Positions 37,292 to 46,103 of a stretch of 64,000 nt of DNA are shown here, in pieces. The stretch's first letter is position 1; each line of letters opens with the position of its first letter. The stretch lies in assembly GCF_002752655.1 (NCBI RefSeq), contig NZ_CP023737.1, positions 868,001 through 932,000 of the forward strand, in the 5' to 3' direction. This stretch comes from Methylosinus trichosporium OB3b. Its GTDB lineage: Bacteria > Pseudomonadota > Alphaproteobacteria > Rhizobiales > Beijerinckiaceae. A program made the position numbers and the translations under genes. Below the pieces are notes generated by a model. It was given only the letters and a program-made list of their open reading frames with translations. It had not been told where the DNA came from and ran no database searches.

Positions 37292-38470
37292 TCAGAAATC
37301 CGCCCTCATGCGGCCGCGCTCCAGAATATGGAGCGGATCGAACGCGTCCTTCACGCGCCGCGTCAGCGCGGCGAGCGCGGCCGGCTGCGGATGGAACACG
37401 TCCACTGTGGCTCGCGTCGCTTCATCGGCGCGGATCAGCGTCGCATGGCCGCCGAGCCGATCGACGACGGCGCGAATGGCGCCCGCATGAGCGTCCGGCG
37501 CCGCCTCGAGCCGCAGCCAGACCAGGCCGCCGGCCCAATCATACACATGCGCGAGCAGTGGCGCGCCATTGCGCCGCAAGCTCTCGACGAAAGTGAAACC
37601 GTCGCTCGGCGCGAGCGATATGCGCCAGACGACGCCCTCTCCCGCCGCGACGGGCTCCCCATCGCGCAAGCGCATCCAGAAGGCGCGGCTGCTCTCCGCC
37701 TCCAACGTTTGCGCCGCGGCGCCGAGCGGCGCCAGCAGAGCGACGAGATCGTCGCGGCGCTTCACGACTGAAATCTCCGGCCCCTCGAGCCGCAGCGCGG
37801 CGATGTTCTCGCGCGGATCGAAGGCGAGGCTCGAAACTTCATAGGGCGAGCCCGACGCCTTGCGCAGAGCGGCGAGACCCTTCTCCTCGCCAAGGCCAGA
37901 CAGCAGCAGCGTCTGCTCGGTCTCCGCCTGGGGAAGAACCTTGAACGTCGTCTCGGTCAGCACGGCGAGCGTGCCATAGGAGCCGGCGACGAGCTTGGAA
38001 AGATCATAGCCCGTGACGTTCTTCATCACGCGGCCGCCGGATTTCACGATCTCGCCGCGGCCGGTGACGCAACGAAAGCCGAGCAGATGATCGCGCGCCG
38101 CGCCCGCCTTGATGCGCCGCGGGCCGGAGGCGTTGACGGCGACGACGCCGCCTATGGTGGCGTCGTCGCGCGCGCCGCCGAGAAGAAGCGCATGATCCAT
38201 CGGCTCGAACGCCAATTGCTGGCGATGCGCGTCGAGCAGAGCGACGATCTCGCGCAAAGGCGTGCCGGCGCGCGCGGTCAGCACCAGTTCCTCCGGCTCG
38301 TAGAGCGTCACGCCGGAGAGCGCCGCGAGCGAGAGAATTTGCGCGGGCGCAGCGGCGCGCCCGAGCCCTGCCTTCGAGCCATGGCCGCGAATGGCGAGCG
38401 GCGTCTCCGCCGCGAGCGCGTCGCGGATCGCATCGCGAACGTCGGTTTCGTCTCTGGGGCTCGGCGTCAT
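37292..38470 (-). CDS. glcE: Glycolate oxidase FAD-binding subunit GlcE
   Basis: A 392-residue FAD-binding protein with an FAD_binding_4 domain, a shorter homologue of GlcD. It shows LAIRGHGSKAGLG, the GGVVAVNASGPRRIKAGAARD segment of the flavin site (equivalent to the G-N-AGG loop of GlcD) and RGEIVKSGGRVMKNVTGYDLSK. It complements GlcD and GlcF in the complex. Separated from glcD by a REP doublet of about 210 bp. Confidence 0.92.
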   Translation of the reverse strand: MTPSPRDETDVRDAIRDALAAETPLAIRGHGSKAGLGRAAAPAQILSLAALSGVTLYEPEELVLTARAGTPLREIVALLDAHRQQLAFEPMDHALLLGGARDDATIGGVVAVNASGPRRIKAGAARDHLLGFRCVTGRGEIVKSGGRVMKNVTGYDLSKLVAGSYGTLAVLTETTFKVLPQAETEQTLLLSGLGEEKGLAALRKASGSPYEVSSLAFDPRENIAALRLEGPEISVVKRRDDLVALLAPLGAAAQTLEAESSRAFWMRLRDGEPVAAGEGVVWRISLAPSDGFTFVESLRRNGAPLLAHVYDWAGGLVWLRLEAAPDAHAGAIRAVVDRLGGHATLIRADEATRATVDVFHPQPAALAALTRRVKDAFDPLHILERGRMRADF

Positions 38471-38487
38471 CTAGAAAGCTCGCGCAC

Positions 38488-38642
38488 CCTTCTCCCACTC
38501 GTGGGAGAAGGTGGCCCCGCGAAGCGGGGTCGGATGAGGGTCCATCAAAGCTTGCGGCGTGCGACAAAGGGCGCGCCAATCTCGGGGAGCCCTCATCCGA
38601 CCCGGCTGCGCCGGGCCACCTTCTCCCGCGAGCGGGAGAAGG
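38488..38642. repeat. REP-like doublet, family A (copies 3 and 4, convergent)
   Basis: Copy 3 (38488-38540) has the CTTCTCCCAC/GTGGGAGAAG stem, then GTGGCCCCGCGAAGCGGGGT and CGGATGAGGG. Copy 4 (38590-38642) is the inverse: CCCTCATCCGACCCGGCTGC, then GCCACCTTCTCCC/GGGAGAAGG. Their spacing is 49 bases. Located between glcD and glcE. Confidence 0.85.
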
Positions 38643-38679
38643 AAGGCGCCCGATCGGGATTGACGATGACCTCCCACCT

Positions 38680-40173
38680 TTAGAACCTCGGCAGATTGGG
38701 GAACGGCAGCTTCCCGCTTTGCACATGCATCGCGCCGAGCTCGGCGCAGCGGTGCAGCGTCGGAAACACTTTTCCGGGATTGAGCCGGTGCTGCGGATCG
38801 AAGGCGCATTTGACGCGCTGCTGCTGCGAGAGATCGGTCTCGTCGAACATCTCGCCCATCAGATCGCGCTTCTCGACGCCGACGCCATGCTCGCCGGTGA
38901 GCACGCCGCCGACCTCGACGCAAAGACGCAATATATCGGCGCCGAGCTGTTCGGCGCGCTCGATGTCTCCGTCCTTGGAGGCGTCATAGAGAATGAGCGG
39001 ATGCAGATTGCCGTCGCCGGCGTGAAACACATTGGCGACGCGCAGGCCGCAGGCTTTCGCCAGTCGATCCATGCGCGTCAGCACATCGGGCAGGCGGCGG
39101 CGCGGAATCGTGCCGTCCATGCAGAGATAATCGGGACCGATGCAGCTGACCGCCGGAAAGGCGTTCTTGCGCCCGGCCCAGAAGCGCAGCCGCTCCGCCT
39201 CGCTCTGCGAGACCCGCGTCTCCATCGCGCCCTCGGCGCGCGCGATTCCCTCGACGACAGCGACGAGATGGTCGACCTCCGCCGGCGTTCCATCGAGCTC
39301 GACGATGACGATGGCGCCGGCGTTGAGCGGATAGCCGCAGGGCTGGAAGCTTTCGACCGCGCCAATGGTCGCCTGGTCCATCATCTCGAGCCCGCCGGGA
39401 ATGATCCCGCGCGCGATGATGGCGCCGACGCAGCGCGCGCCGGCCTCGACGCTCGGAAAGGGAAGCAGAAGGCCGCGCGCTGTGAGCGGTTTCTGCAACA
39501 GGCGCACCGTCACCTCGGTGACGACGCCGAGCAGGCCTTCGGAGCCAGTCATCAGCCCGAGAAGGTCATACATCTCGCTGTCGAGATGCTTGCCGCCGAG
39601 GCGCAGCACCTCGCCGCCCATCAGCACGATCTCGAGCCCGAGAATATTATTGGTGGTGAGGCCGTATTTGAGACAATGCACGCCGCCGGCGTTCTCGCCG
39701 ACATTGCCGCCGATCGTGCAGGCGATCTGCGACGACGGATCGGGCGCGTAATAGAAGCCGGCGTGCTCCACCGCGCGGGTGATGGCGAGATTCTGCACGC
39801 CCGGCTGCACGCGGGCGCAGCGATTCTCGAAATCGACCTCGAGAATGCGGTTGAACTTCGCCATGCCGAGCAGAATGCCGTCCTCGAGCGGCAGCGCGCC
39901 GCCCGAGAGCGAGGTGCCGGCGCCGCGCGGCACGATCTTCACATTCAGCTCGGCGGCCAGCGCCATGATCGCGCTCACCTCGGCCACCGTCTCCGGCAGC
40001 GCCACGACCAGCGGCAGCGCGCGATACATGGCGAGCGCGTCGCATTCATAGGCGCGGCGCGCCGTCTCATCGGCGATGACATGGGCCGGCGGCAAAATCT
40101 CGCGCAGGCGCGCGACGATCTCGTCGCGACGCGAGAGGATCGCGGGCTCCGGCAGAGGCATTGTGAGAGGCAT
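38680..40173 (-). CDS. glcD: Glycolate oxidase FAD-binding subunit GlcD
   Basis: The 497-residue catalytic flavoprotein of glycolate oxidase. FAD-site features are VPRGAGTSLSGGALP, PDPSSQIACTIGGNVGENAG and VTGSEGLLGVVTEVTVRLL-like segments (here GLMTGSEGLLGVVTEVTV). C-terminal FHAGDGNLHPLILYD and GVGVEKRDLM are family hallmarks. The first ATG at 40173 begins MPLTMPLPEP; an internal ATG four codons on is possible. It leads glcD-glcE-glcF and is divergent from glcG-like. Confidence 0.94.
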   Translation of the reverse strand: MPLTMPLPEPAILSRRDEIVARLREILPPAHVIADETARRAYECDALAMYRALPLVVALPETVAEVSAIMALAAELNVKIVPRGAGTSLSGGALPLEDGILLGMAKFNRILEVDFENRCARVQPGVQNLAITRAVEHAGFYYAPDPSSQIACTIGGNVGENAGGVHCLKYGLTTNNILGLEIVLMGGEVLRLGGKHLDSEMYDLLGLMTGSEGLLGVVTEVTVRLLQKPLTARGLLLPFPSVEAGARCVGAIIARGIIPGGLEMMDQATIGAVESFQPCGYPLNAGAIVIVELDGTPAEVDHLVAVVEGIARAEGAMETRVSQSEAERLRFWAGRKNAFPAVSCIGPDYLCMDGTIPRRRLPDVLTRMDRLAKACGLRVANVFHAGDGNLHPLILYDASKDGDIERAEQLGADILRLCVEVGGVLTGEHGVGVEKRDLMGEMFDETDLSQQQRVKCAFDPQHRLNPGKVFPTLHRCAELGAMHVQSGKLPFPNLPRF

Positions 40174-40296
40174 GGTCTCGCTCGAGGACCCGCGACGCGG
40201 CTTGCTCCGCCGGCGGATTCATGATCCTCCCTATGCGAGCCGACGCGGGCATGCAAGCCTCGCCGTGCGGCCCGGCAGGGCGGAAAGGAGCGGACC

Positions 40297-40707
40297 ATGC
40301 AGACCAAATTCGCGCTCACCCTCGCCGATGCGCGGCGGATCGCCGAGGCCGCCGAGGCGAAGGCGCGCGAGAGTGGCTGGAATGTCGTCATCGCCATCGT
40401 CGACGACGGCGGACATCTCATGCTGCTGCAGCGGCTCGACGGCACGCAGCCGGCTTCGAGCGAGATCGCGACGGCCAAGGCGCGCACGGCGGCGCTGTTC
40501 AAGCGGCCGACCAAGGCGCTCGAGGAGGCGGTCGCCTCCGGCCGCACGGCGATGCTCGCCCTTCCCGGCCTGACGCCAGTGGAGGGCGGCGCGCCCATTC
40601 TCTACCGCGGCGAGCTGGTCGGCGCGATCGGCGTCTCCGGCGTGCAATCCTTCCAGGATGGAATCGTCGCTGCGGCGGGCGCCGCCATCGTCGCCGAGGA
40701 CAGCTGA
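40297..40707 (+). CDS. GlcG/HbpS family protein
   Basis: A 136-residue heme-degrading/HbpS-like protein. VVIAIVDDGGHLMLLQRLDG and GGAPILYRGELVGAIGVSGV are typical. GlcG is encoded beside glycolate oxidase genes in many bacteria, and it is divergent from glcDEF here. Its precise role in glycolate oxidation is not established. GGAGCGG lies upstream of the ATG. Confidence 0.9.
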   Translation: MQTKFALTLADARRIAEAAEAKARESGWNVVIAIVDDGGHLMLLQRLDGTQPASSEIATAKARTAALFKRPTKALEEAVASGRTAMLALPGLTPVEGGAPILYRGELVGAIGVSGVQSFQDGIVAAAGAAIVAEDS

Positions 40708-40730
40708 ACGCGCGCCGCCGCAAAGCCGCC

Positions 40731-41006
40731 CTATTCGAAGCCGGTTCCGCCGAGCGCGACGCAAGCGGCGGCGACGATCTGCGGATCGCCGCCTTCCGCC
40801 GCCGAGAAGGCCACGAGCAACGGCTCGTCGGCGCAGACATGCTCGAGCAGGGCGCGCAGAAAGCCATCATCGCCGGCGAGCGCGCGAATCGCGCCGGGAT
40901 TTGTTCCCGTGAGCGCCAAAAAGCGCTCCATCCGCTCATCGTCATTCGATAAAAAAATCAATATCTGCAACGCGATGGCGCGCGCCTCGGCAATCGTCGG
41001 GCGCAT
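40731..41006 (-). CDS. DUF3572 family protein
   Basis: A 91-residue protein of DUF3572, with AEARAIALQILIFLSNDDER and LALTGTNPGAIRALAGDDGF. It is found divergent to divK in many alphaproteobacteria, and is so here. The ATG at 41006 is preferred over the in-frame start at 41054 because relatives begin near it. Function unknown; linkage to the DivK cell-cycle genes is by conserved context only. Confidence 0.85.
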   Translation of the reverse strand: MRPTIAEARAIALQILIFLSNDDERMERFLALTGTNPGAIRALAGDDGFLRALLEHVCADEPLLVAFSAAEGGDPQIVAAACVALGGTGFE

Positions 41007-41205
41007 CGCCCGCTTTTCGCCACCTCCGCGGTGTGTAGTCTTTCCGATTTTCATTTCATCAATCTTCCTCTGCTAACCAGAAGACGAACTCGTCATCTGG
41101 CCGTTCCGTCCGCATATGCCGTGTCGGCGGAGGTCGGGGAAGACGCATCCGAGGCGGCTCGCGCCGGCCGAGGACGCGAGATGAGGAAGCGAAAGCCGAG
41201 AGCCC

Positions 41206-41577
41206 ATGCAGAAGACCGTCCTCATCGTCGAGGATAACGAACTCAATATGAAGCTCTTCAACGATCTTCTCGAAGCGAATGGGCATGCGACCCTGCAGAC
41301 GAAGAGCGGTGTGGAGGCGATCGCGCTCGCGCGCCGCCATTCTCCGGATCTGATCCTGATGGACATTCAGCTTCCGGAAGTGTCCGGCCTCGAGGTGACG
41401 CGCTGGCTCAAGGACGACGAGGAGCTGCGCTCCATACCGATCATCGCCATCACCGCCTTCGCGATGAAGGGGGACGAAGAGAAGATTCGCCAGGGCGGCT
41501 GCGAAGCCTATCTCTCCAAGCCCATTTCGGTGGCGCGTTTTCTCGAGACCGTGAACGCATTCCTCGCGGATAGATGA
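41206..41577 (+). CDS. divK: Cell-cycle response regulator DivK
   Basis: A 123-residue single-domain receiver that relays PleC/DivJ signals toward CtrA control. Phospho-acceptor Asp53 sits in [13 protein letters not shown], with acidic pocket [10 protein letters not shown] and the signalling YLSKPIS lysine. This is the exact size and layout of Caulobacter DivK. It is 13 bp before pleD, as in other alphaproteobacteria. Confidence 0.96.
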   Translation: MQKTVLIVEDNELNMKLFNDLLEANGHATLQTKSGVEAIALARRHSPDLILMDIQLPEVSGLEVTRWLKDDEELRSIPIIAITAFAMKGDEEKIRQGGCEAYLSKPISVARFLETVNAFLADR

Positions 41578-41590
41578 AAGACCCACGGCC

Positions 41591-42958
41591 ATGACCGCAC
41601 GCATTCTGATCGTCGACGACCTCGCCGCCAACGTCAAATTGCTGGAGGCCCGTCTCACGGCCGAATATTTCGACGTGCTCTCCGCGACCAACGGCACGGA
41701 CGCGCTGCGATTGTGCCGGGACGACCGCTGCGACATCGTGCTGCTCGACGCGATGATGCCGGGCATGGACGGATTCGAGGTCTGCAGCCGATTGAAGGCC
41801 GATCCGGCGACGGCGCATCTGCCGGTGATCATGGTGACGGCGCTCGACCAGCCTTCCGACCGCGTGCGCGGGCTCGACGCCGGCGCCGATGATTTTCTGA
41901 CCAAGCCTGTCGACGAGGTCGCGTTGCTGGCCCGCGTGCGCTCGCTGGCGCGCCTCAAGATGATGCTCGACGAATTGCGCTCGCGCGCCGTGACCACGGC
42001 GAGCCTCGGCCTCGTCGAGCTGACCCGCAGCTCCTTGGACGCCGGCGAGAACGGCCGCATTCTCCTCATCGAGGACCGCGCCGCCTCGGCGGAGCGAATC
42101 GTCTCCGCCCTGCGCGGCCTGCATGAGGTGACGATAGAAGCCGATCCGCAGGAGGCGCTGTTCCGCGCCGCGGAGGGCGGGTTCGACATGGCGGCGGTCA
42201 GCCTCGATCTGTCGGATTTCGACGCGCTGCGCCTGTGCAGCCAGATGCGCTCGCTCGAGCGCACCCGCGCCCTGCCCATTCTCATCATCGCCGACCTCGA
42301 CGATCGCCAGCGCATTCTTCGCGGCCTCGATCTCGGCGTCAACGACTATATCGTCCGCCCGATCGACCGCAACGAGCTGGTCGCGCGCGTGCGCAGCCAG
42401 CTGCGTCGCAAGCGCTATGCGGACTCGCTGCGCTCCGATGTGCAGGCGGCGATCGAGCTCGCCGCCGTCGATCCGCTGACCGGGCTCAACAACCGGCGCT
42501 ATCTCGAGACGCATCTCGCCTCGCTGCTCGACAATGCCGCGCATCAGGGCCGGGCGTTGACGCTGATGATCCTCGATATCGACCATTTCAAATCGGTCAA
42601 CGACAGTTTCGGCCATGACGCCGGCGACGAGGTGCTGAAGAACTTCGCCCGACGCATGCGCCGCGTGGTGCGCAGCGCCGATCTCATCTGCCGATTGGGC
42701 GGCGAGGAATTCGTCATCGTGATGCCGGACACGCCGCTCGCCATCGCCACGCGCGTCGCCGAACGCGTGCGCGCGACCATTCAATCCGAGCCCTTCTGCA
42801 TCGACGCCGCCGGCCGGACGATTCCCGTCACCGCCTCGATCGGCATCGCCGAGCGCGGCCGCGAGGCCAATCCCGACTCGCTGCTGCGCCGCGCCGACAA
42901 GGCGCTCTATGAATCGAAGAGCGCCGGCCGCAATCGGGTGACCGCCGCGGCGGCGTGA
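41591..42958 (+). CDS. pleD: Diguanylate cyclase response regulator PleD
   Basis: A 455-residue protein with receiver 1 (Asp53 in LLDAMMPGMDG), a second, degenerate receiver adaptor (about 150-270) and a GGDEF domain. The active site is GGEEF at residues 370-374, and the product-inhibition I-site RSAD (361-364) lies five residues before it, both as in Caulobacter PleD. It makes c-di-GMP on phosphorylation and drives polar development. Operon with divK. Confidence 0.96.
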   Translation: MTARILIVDDLAANVKLLEARLTAEYFDVLSATNGTDALRLCRDDRCDIVLLDAMMPGMDGFEVCSRLKADPATAHLPVIMVTALDQPSDRVRGLDAGADDFLTKPVDEVALLARVRSLARLKMMLDELRSRAVTTASLGLVELTRSSLDAGENGRILLIEDRAASAERIVSALRGLHEVTIEADPQEALFRAAEGGFDMAAVSLDLSDFDALRLCSQMRSLERTRALPILIIADLDDRQRILRGLDLGVNDYIVRPIDRNELVARVRSQLRRKRYADSLRSDVQAAIELAAVDPLTGLNNRRYLETHLASLLDNAAHQGRALTLMILDIDHFKSVNDSFGHDAGDEVLKNFARRMRRVVRSADLICRLGGEEFVIVMPDTPLAIATRVAERVRATIQSEPFCIDAAGRTIPVTASIGIAERGREANPDSLLRRADKALYESKSAGRNRVTAAAA

Positions 42959-43014
42959 GCGGGCGATGGACGACCCGTCCGCTGAAATAAGGGCGCTCCC
43001 TTCTCCCGCCTGCG

Positions 43015-44316
43015 CACGGCTGTCCGGGGAATGAGTCGATAAGTCGCGGGCGCATGCCTGGTACTTCCGAAGGTTTCGGGGTATTTTCCGGTTGTCGAGA
43101 CTGGAAAATAAAGGACCAGACATGCGCTTCCAGAATAGCGTTTTTGTCGACTTGCTCAAGCCGATCGATCGTCGCGCGTTCGGCCAAATCGTCGCGCGCC
43201 ACAAGGGCGACGCCTACGACAAATCCTTCAAGAGCTGGGATCATCTCGTCGTCCTGATCGCCGCTCAGCTCGGCGGCGAAACGAGCCTGCGCAGCCTCGA
43301 GGCCGCCTTCAACGCCAACAGCGGCTCCCATTATCACCTCGGCGTCCGCAGGATCGCCCGCTCCACCCTCGCCGAAGCCAACGCACGCCGGCCCGTCGGC
43401 GTCTTCGCCGATCTTTTCGCGCGCCTCTCCTGCGAACTCGACCGCAGAACGCGCCGCGACGGCGCCGAGCTGCTGCGCCTCATCGATTCGACGCCTATCC
43501 CGTTGAGCAAATTCCACGACTTCGCCCGCTCGAACGGCCGCATCCACGGCATGAAGATGCACGTCGTCTACGATCCCGGGGTCGACCGCCCCTTCTGCGT
43601 CGAGGTCACGCCCGCCAATGTCAACGATGTCGAGATCGGCAAGAAGACGCCGATCGAGGCCGGCGCGACCTATGTCTTCGACAAGGGCTATTATGATTTC
43701 AAATGGTGGAGGGACATTCACGAGGCCCGAGCCTTGTTCGTCACGCGCCCCAAGAGCAACACCCGCCTCACCGACCTCGCGGATCGGGAGATGCCGCAGA
43801 CGCGCGGCGAAGGCTACACCGTGCTCAGGGATTGCGAGGTCGAGCTCGCCAGCAAGGGCGACTCGAAACTGCCCATGCCGCTGCGTCGCCTTCATATTCA
43901 ACGCGATGCGCTGAAGGACGGCAAGCCGCAGCTGATCGTCGTGATCACCAACGACATGACGCGTTCGGCGGTCGAGATCGCCGCGCTCTACAAGGCGCGC
44001 TGGGCCATAGAGCTGCTGTTCCGCTGGATCAAGCAGCATCTCAACATCCGCAAGTTTCTCGGCGAAAACGAGAACGCCGTGCGGCTGCAGCTGATCGCGG
44101 CGATGATCGCTTTCGTGCTGCTGCGCATCGCCGCCCACCGCCACGATATCGAACTCGCGCATCTGCGGTTCTCGGAGCTCGCCGGCAGGTTTCTGTTCGA
44201 GCGGCGACCGATCGACAGACTCGAACGGCCGCCGCCCAAATATCAGGCCGCGCGGCGGCGCATATCGCCGAGGCAGCTGGAGCTCGCCTATGCCTGATTT
44301 TCCCCGGACAGCCGTG
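43015..44316 (+). mobile_element. IS4-family insertion sequence, complete, with 9-bp target duplication
   Basis: The element is 1302 bp with 17-bp perfect terminal inverted repeats: CACGGCTGTCCGGGGAA at 43015-43031 and its reverse complement at 44300-44316. It is flanked by exact 9-bp direct repeats, CCGCCTGCG, at 43006-43014 and 44317-44325. The target lies in the loop/stem of a REP-like palindrome. One intact transposase gene fills it. The intact ends, duplication and gene suggest a recent and possibly active insertion. Confidence 0.95.
43122..44297 (+). CDS. IS4-family transposase
   Basis: A 391-residue DDE transposase with an N-terminal DUF4372-type domain (residues 1-80). The catalytic residues are Asp122 (LIDSTPIPL), Asp187 (VFDKGYYDF) and Glu297, within the YREK signature Y-x2-R-x3-E-x6-K (Tyr290, Arg293, Glu297, Lys304). 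The start ATG at 43122 follows AAGGACCAGAC; the frame extends to 43092. No frameshift or stop, so probably functional. Confidence 0.96.
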   Translation: MRFQNSVFVDLLKPIDRRAFGQIVARHKGDAYDKSFKSWDHLVVLIAAQLGGETSLRSLEAAFNANSGSHYHLGVRRIARSTLAEANARRPVGVFADLFARLSCELDRRTRRDGAELLRLIDSTPIPLSKFHDFARSNGRIHGMKMHVVYDPGVDRPFCVEVTPANVNDVEIGKKTPIEAGATYVFDKGYYDFKWWRDIHEARALFVTRPKSNTRLTDLADREMPQTRGEGYTVLRDCEVELASKGDSKLPMPLRRLHIQRDALKDGKPQLIVVITNDMTRSAVEIAALYKARWAIELLFRWIKQHLNIRKFLGENENAVRLQLIAAMIAFVLLRIAAHRHDIELAHLRFSELAGRFLFERRPIDRLERPPPKYQAARRRISPRQLELAYA

Positions 44317-44583
44317 CCGCCTGCGGGAGAAGGTGGCCCCGCAAAGCGGGGTCGGATGAGGGTTCGCGCCATAGACTGCTGTCGTTCAAAGTGATGCTTC
44401 AAGAAACGCCGAGCCGGAGGCGCCCTCATCCGACCCTCGCTGACGCGAGGGCCACCTTCTCCCGCGAGCGGGAGAAGGGAGAGCGTCGAGAGTCGGCAAA
44501 TGCGTTTGCCTGCGACCGCAGGTAAAGGACAGTGGGAATTTTCTCGCCACGGCCTGACGCGCACCTCCCCCTCCCCCACAGAC

Positions 44584-44616
44584 AAAAAAAACCTGCCCGA
44601 GAGATGCTCGGGCAGG
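44584..44616 (-). terminator. Strong rho-independent terminator, minus strand
   Basis: CCTGCCCGAG (44592-44601) pairs perfectly with CTCGGGCAGG (44607-44616) around a 5-base loop. On the minus strand it is followed by eight T (A-run 44584-44591). No protein gene ends nearby: the nearest minus-strand stop is 298 bases upstream at 44915. Confidence 0.92.
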
Positions 44617-44740
44617 GAGAGTTGGGAGCCCCACTCGGAGGAGAGCATCCGAGTGAAGAGGAGACGCCGCGGCCCGGGGGCCGCCGCGGATGCCGGAGAA
44701 GAGGAAGATCAACTCTCGAAGAGGGAGTCGATCTCTCGGA
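44584..44740 (-). ncRNA. Candidate structured small RNA
   Basis: Reading the minus strand, the segment folds into an 8-bp closing stem (44710-44717 with 44617-44624) around two hairpins, 7 bp (44683-44689 with 44667-44673) and 8 bp (44648-44655 with 44632-44639, loop TGCTCTCC), then the 10-bp terminator hairpin with eight U. Pyrimidine-rich CTTCCTCTTCTCC, TCTCCTCTTC and CTCTCCTCC stretches lie unpaired or in the loop, an anti-Shine-Dalgarno pattern known from alphaproteobacterial sRNAs. The 5' end is not defined and could lie beyond 44740. A 3' UTR of the upstream DUF2946-like gene is the main alternative. Confidence 0.55.
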
Positions 44741-44914
44741 AGAAACACGCCAACAGGCCGGAATGGCAGGAGGGGGCCATTGCACTGACGCGGGGCGCAC
44801 GCGCAAAGCGCGCTTCTGACGAGAGGACGGAGGTCAGGCGACGACGGGACACGTCGCCATCTCTTCGATCTGGAAGCGACCACAACCGGCCGCTCGGCGC
44901 TCGTCAGGGAGAAA
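44741..44914. other. Gap between candidate sRNA and DUF2946-like gene
   Basis: No convincing gene. Two tiny minus-strand reading frames occur here (an 8-codon MATCPVVA frame near 44845 and a 23-codon frame reading into the RNA structure, stop near 44712), neither with a clear ribosome binding site. The promoter of the candidate RNA, if separate, should lie in this stretch. Confidence 0.35.
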
Positions 44915-45286
44915 TCAGGCGAGAACGGCCGGAGGCGCGCGGGGCGATAGAGGCCGCAATTCGGGGGACACGCCGGCGACATCGGTCCGGAATTCGGACC
45001 ATGGGCTCGCGACAGGCCGCTCCCGCCGGAGCACGACGACGGTCACGACGCCGCCATCGATCTCTATGGCCGAGCTGCTATGGATGACGCAGCAGGGGCA
45101 GACATGCTGCCGTTCGACCGGAACCGAGCCCGATGAGCCGTCATCGCCGTCGAGCGTGACGCAGACGACCCCGAAGGGGCTGTTCGCGACGCCCGCCATC
45201 GCCGAGCCGGCGAAGCCGAGAGCGAGAGCCTGCAGAACGAACAGGATCGCAGCGACCGCATTCACGGTCACACGTCCGCTGTTCAT
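44915..45286 (-). CDS. Second DUF2946-like small exported protein
   Basis: A 123-residue protein: N-terminal hydrophobic segment (VAAILFVLQALALGFAGSAM), then a Cys/His motif VCVTLDG and VERQHVCPCCVIHSSS, like the small protein beside the TonB receptor (30277-30678). The HxCPCC cluster suggests metal binding. The ATG at 45286 is chosen as the start of the hydrophobic signal; the frame is open to 45310. No receptor gene accompanies this copy. Function unknown. Confidence 0.6.
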   Translation of the reverse strand: MNSGRVTVNAVAAILFVLQALALGFAGSAMAGVANSPFGVVCVTLDGDDGSSGSVPVERQHVCPCCVIHSSSAIEIDGGVVTVVVLRRERPVASPWSEFRTDVAGVSPELRPLSPRAPPAVLA

Positions 45287-45417
45287 CTGTCTTCGGGCTG
45301 CTGCTCTCACGTCCGCACACTCTCGGCTATGAGTTCACGCTATGAGACCGGGCAGGACGGGTCAAGTGCCGGCGCCGGTCATGCGGCAAGTTGTCGCGCG
45401 AGCTTTGTCGCGCGACC

Positions 45418-46029
45418 TCACCGATAGCCTTCCTCCGCCAGCACCTGCCGCACGGTGGGGCGCGTCTTCATCAGCTCATAATGGGCGCGGCAATTGGCGG
45501 GCAGCTCCATGCCGATCTTGTCCGCCCAGAACTCGACATAGAAGAGCCCCGCGTCGGCGATGGAGAAGGCGCCGACGACATAGGACTTGCCGTCGAGCTC
45601 ACGATTCACCTTCTCGAACGCCTCGGCGACGATCTCACGTCCCTGCGCCTTCACCGCCTCGATCGCGCCCGCGGCGGCGTAACGCTCCGGCGTGAACACC
45701 CGGCGGAAGCCCTCGCCGTGGATATAGCGGGTGGCGAAATTGAGCGAGACCATCGCTCGCTCCTTCGCCTCCGCGTCCTCCGGCAGCAACTTGCGGCGCG
45801 GATAGGTCTCGGCGAGCCATGTCGCTATGGCGACAAAATCCGTCAGCGCGACGCCGTCGTCGCGCAGCAGCGTCGGAATCGTGCCATGCGGATTGATGGC
45901 GAGATATTCCGGCTTCAGATGGTCGCCACGCGGCAGATTGAGCACATAGGCCTCGAACACGAGGCCGATCTCCTCCAGCAATATATGGATGCCCGTCGAG
46001 CAGGACCCCGGCGTCATATAGAATTTCAT
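45418..46029 (-). CDS. Glutathione S-transferase
   Basis: A 203-residue GST. The N-terminal thioredoxin fold has KFYMTPGSCSTGIHILLEE, with Ser/Cys at the glutathione-activating position, INPHGTIPTLLRDDG (cis-Pro) and ALTDFVAIATWLAE; the helical C-terminal domain has GAFSIADAGLFYVEFWA. This is close to beta/GstA-type bacterial GSTs. The ATG at 46029 gives the canonical MKFYMTPGSCS. Substrate unknown. A family B doublet lies between it and the aldolase. Confidence 0.92.
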   Translation of the reverse strand: MKFYMTPGSCSTGIHILLEEIGLVFEAYVLNLPRGDHLKPEYLAINPHGTIPTLLRDDGVALTDFVAIATWLAETYPRRKLLPEDAEAKERAMVSLNFATRYIHGEGFRRVFTPERYAAAGAIEAVKAQGREIVAEAFEKVNRELDGKSYVVGAFSIADAGLFYVEFWADKIGMELPANCRAHYELMKTRPTVRQVLAEEGYR

Positions 46030-46103
46030 CGCGCGCCTCCTGGCGGCGCGAAGCAAGCGCCGCGCCAGGGAGGTGAAAGCCACTCTCCATCCTTCTTCGA
46101 AGA

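Larger units (their letters stand above)
42998..44479. repeat. REP-like doublet, family A (copies 5 and 6), interrupted by an IS
   Basis: Copy 5 is split: 42998-43014 (CCCTTCTCCCGCCTGCG) and 44326-44362 (GGAGAAGGTGGCCCCGC, then GGGGTCGGATGAGGG). Removing 43015-44325 restores one continuous element with the perfect CTTCTCCCGC/GCGGGAGAAG stem. Copy 6 (44423-44479) is the inverse, 60 bases further on. Confidence 0.85.

Noticed and set aside
44665..44860. Tiny minus-strand reading frames (8 and 23 codons) near the candidate small RNA
   Set aside because: No clear ribosome binding site, no known leader-peptide pattern, and they overlap the RNA structure; chance is enough.
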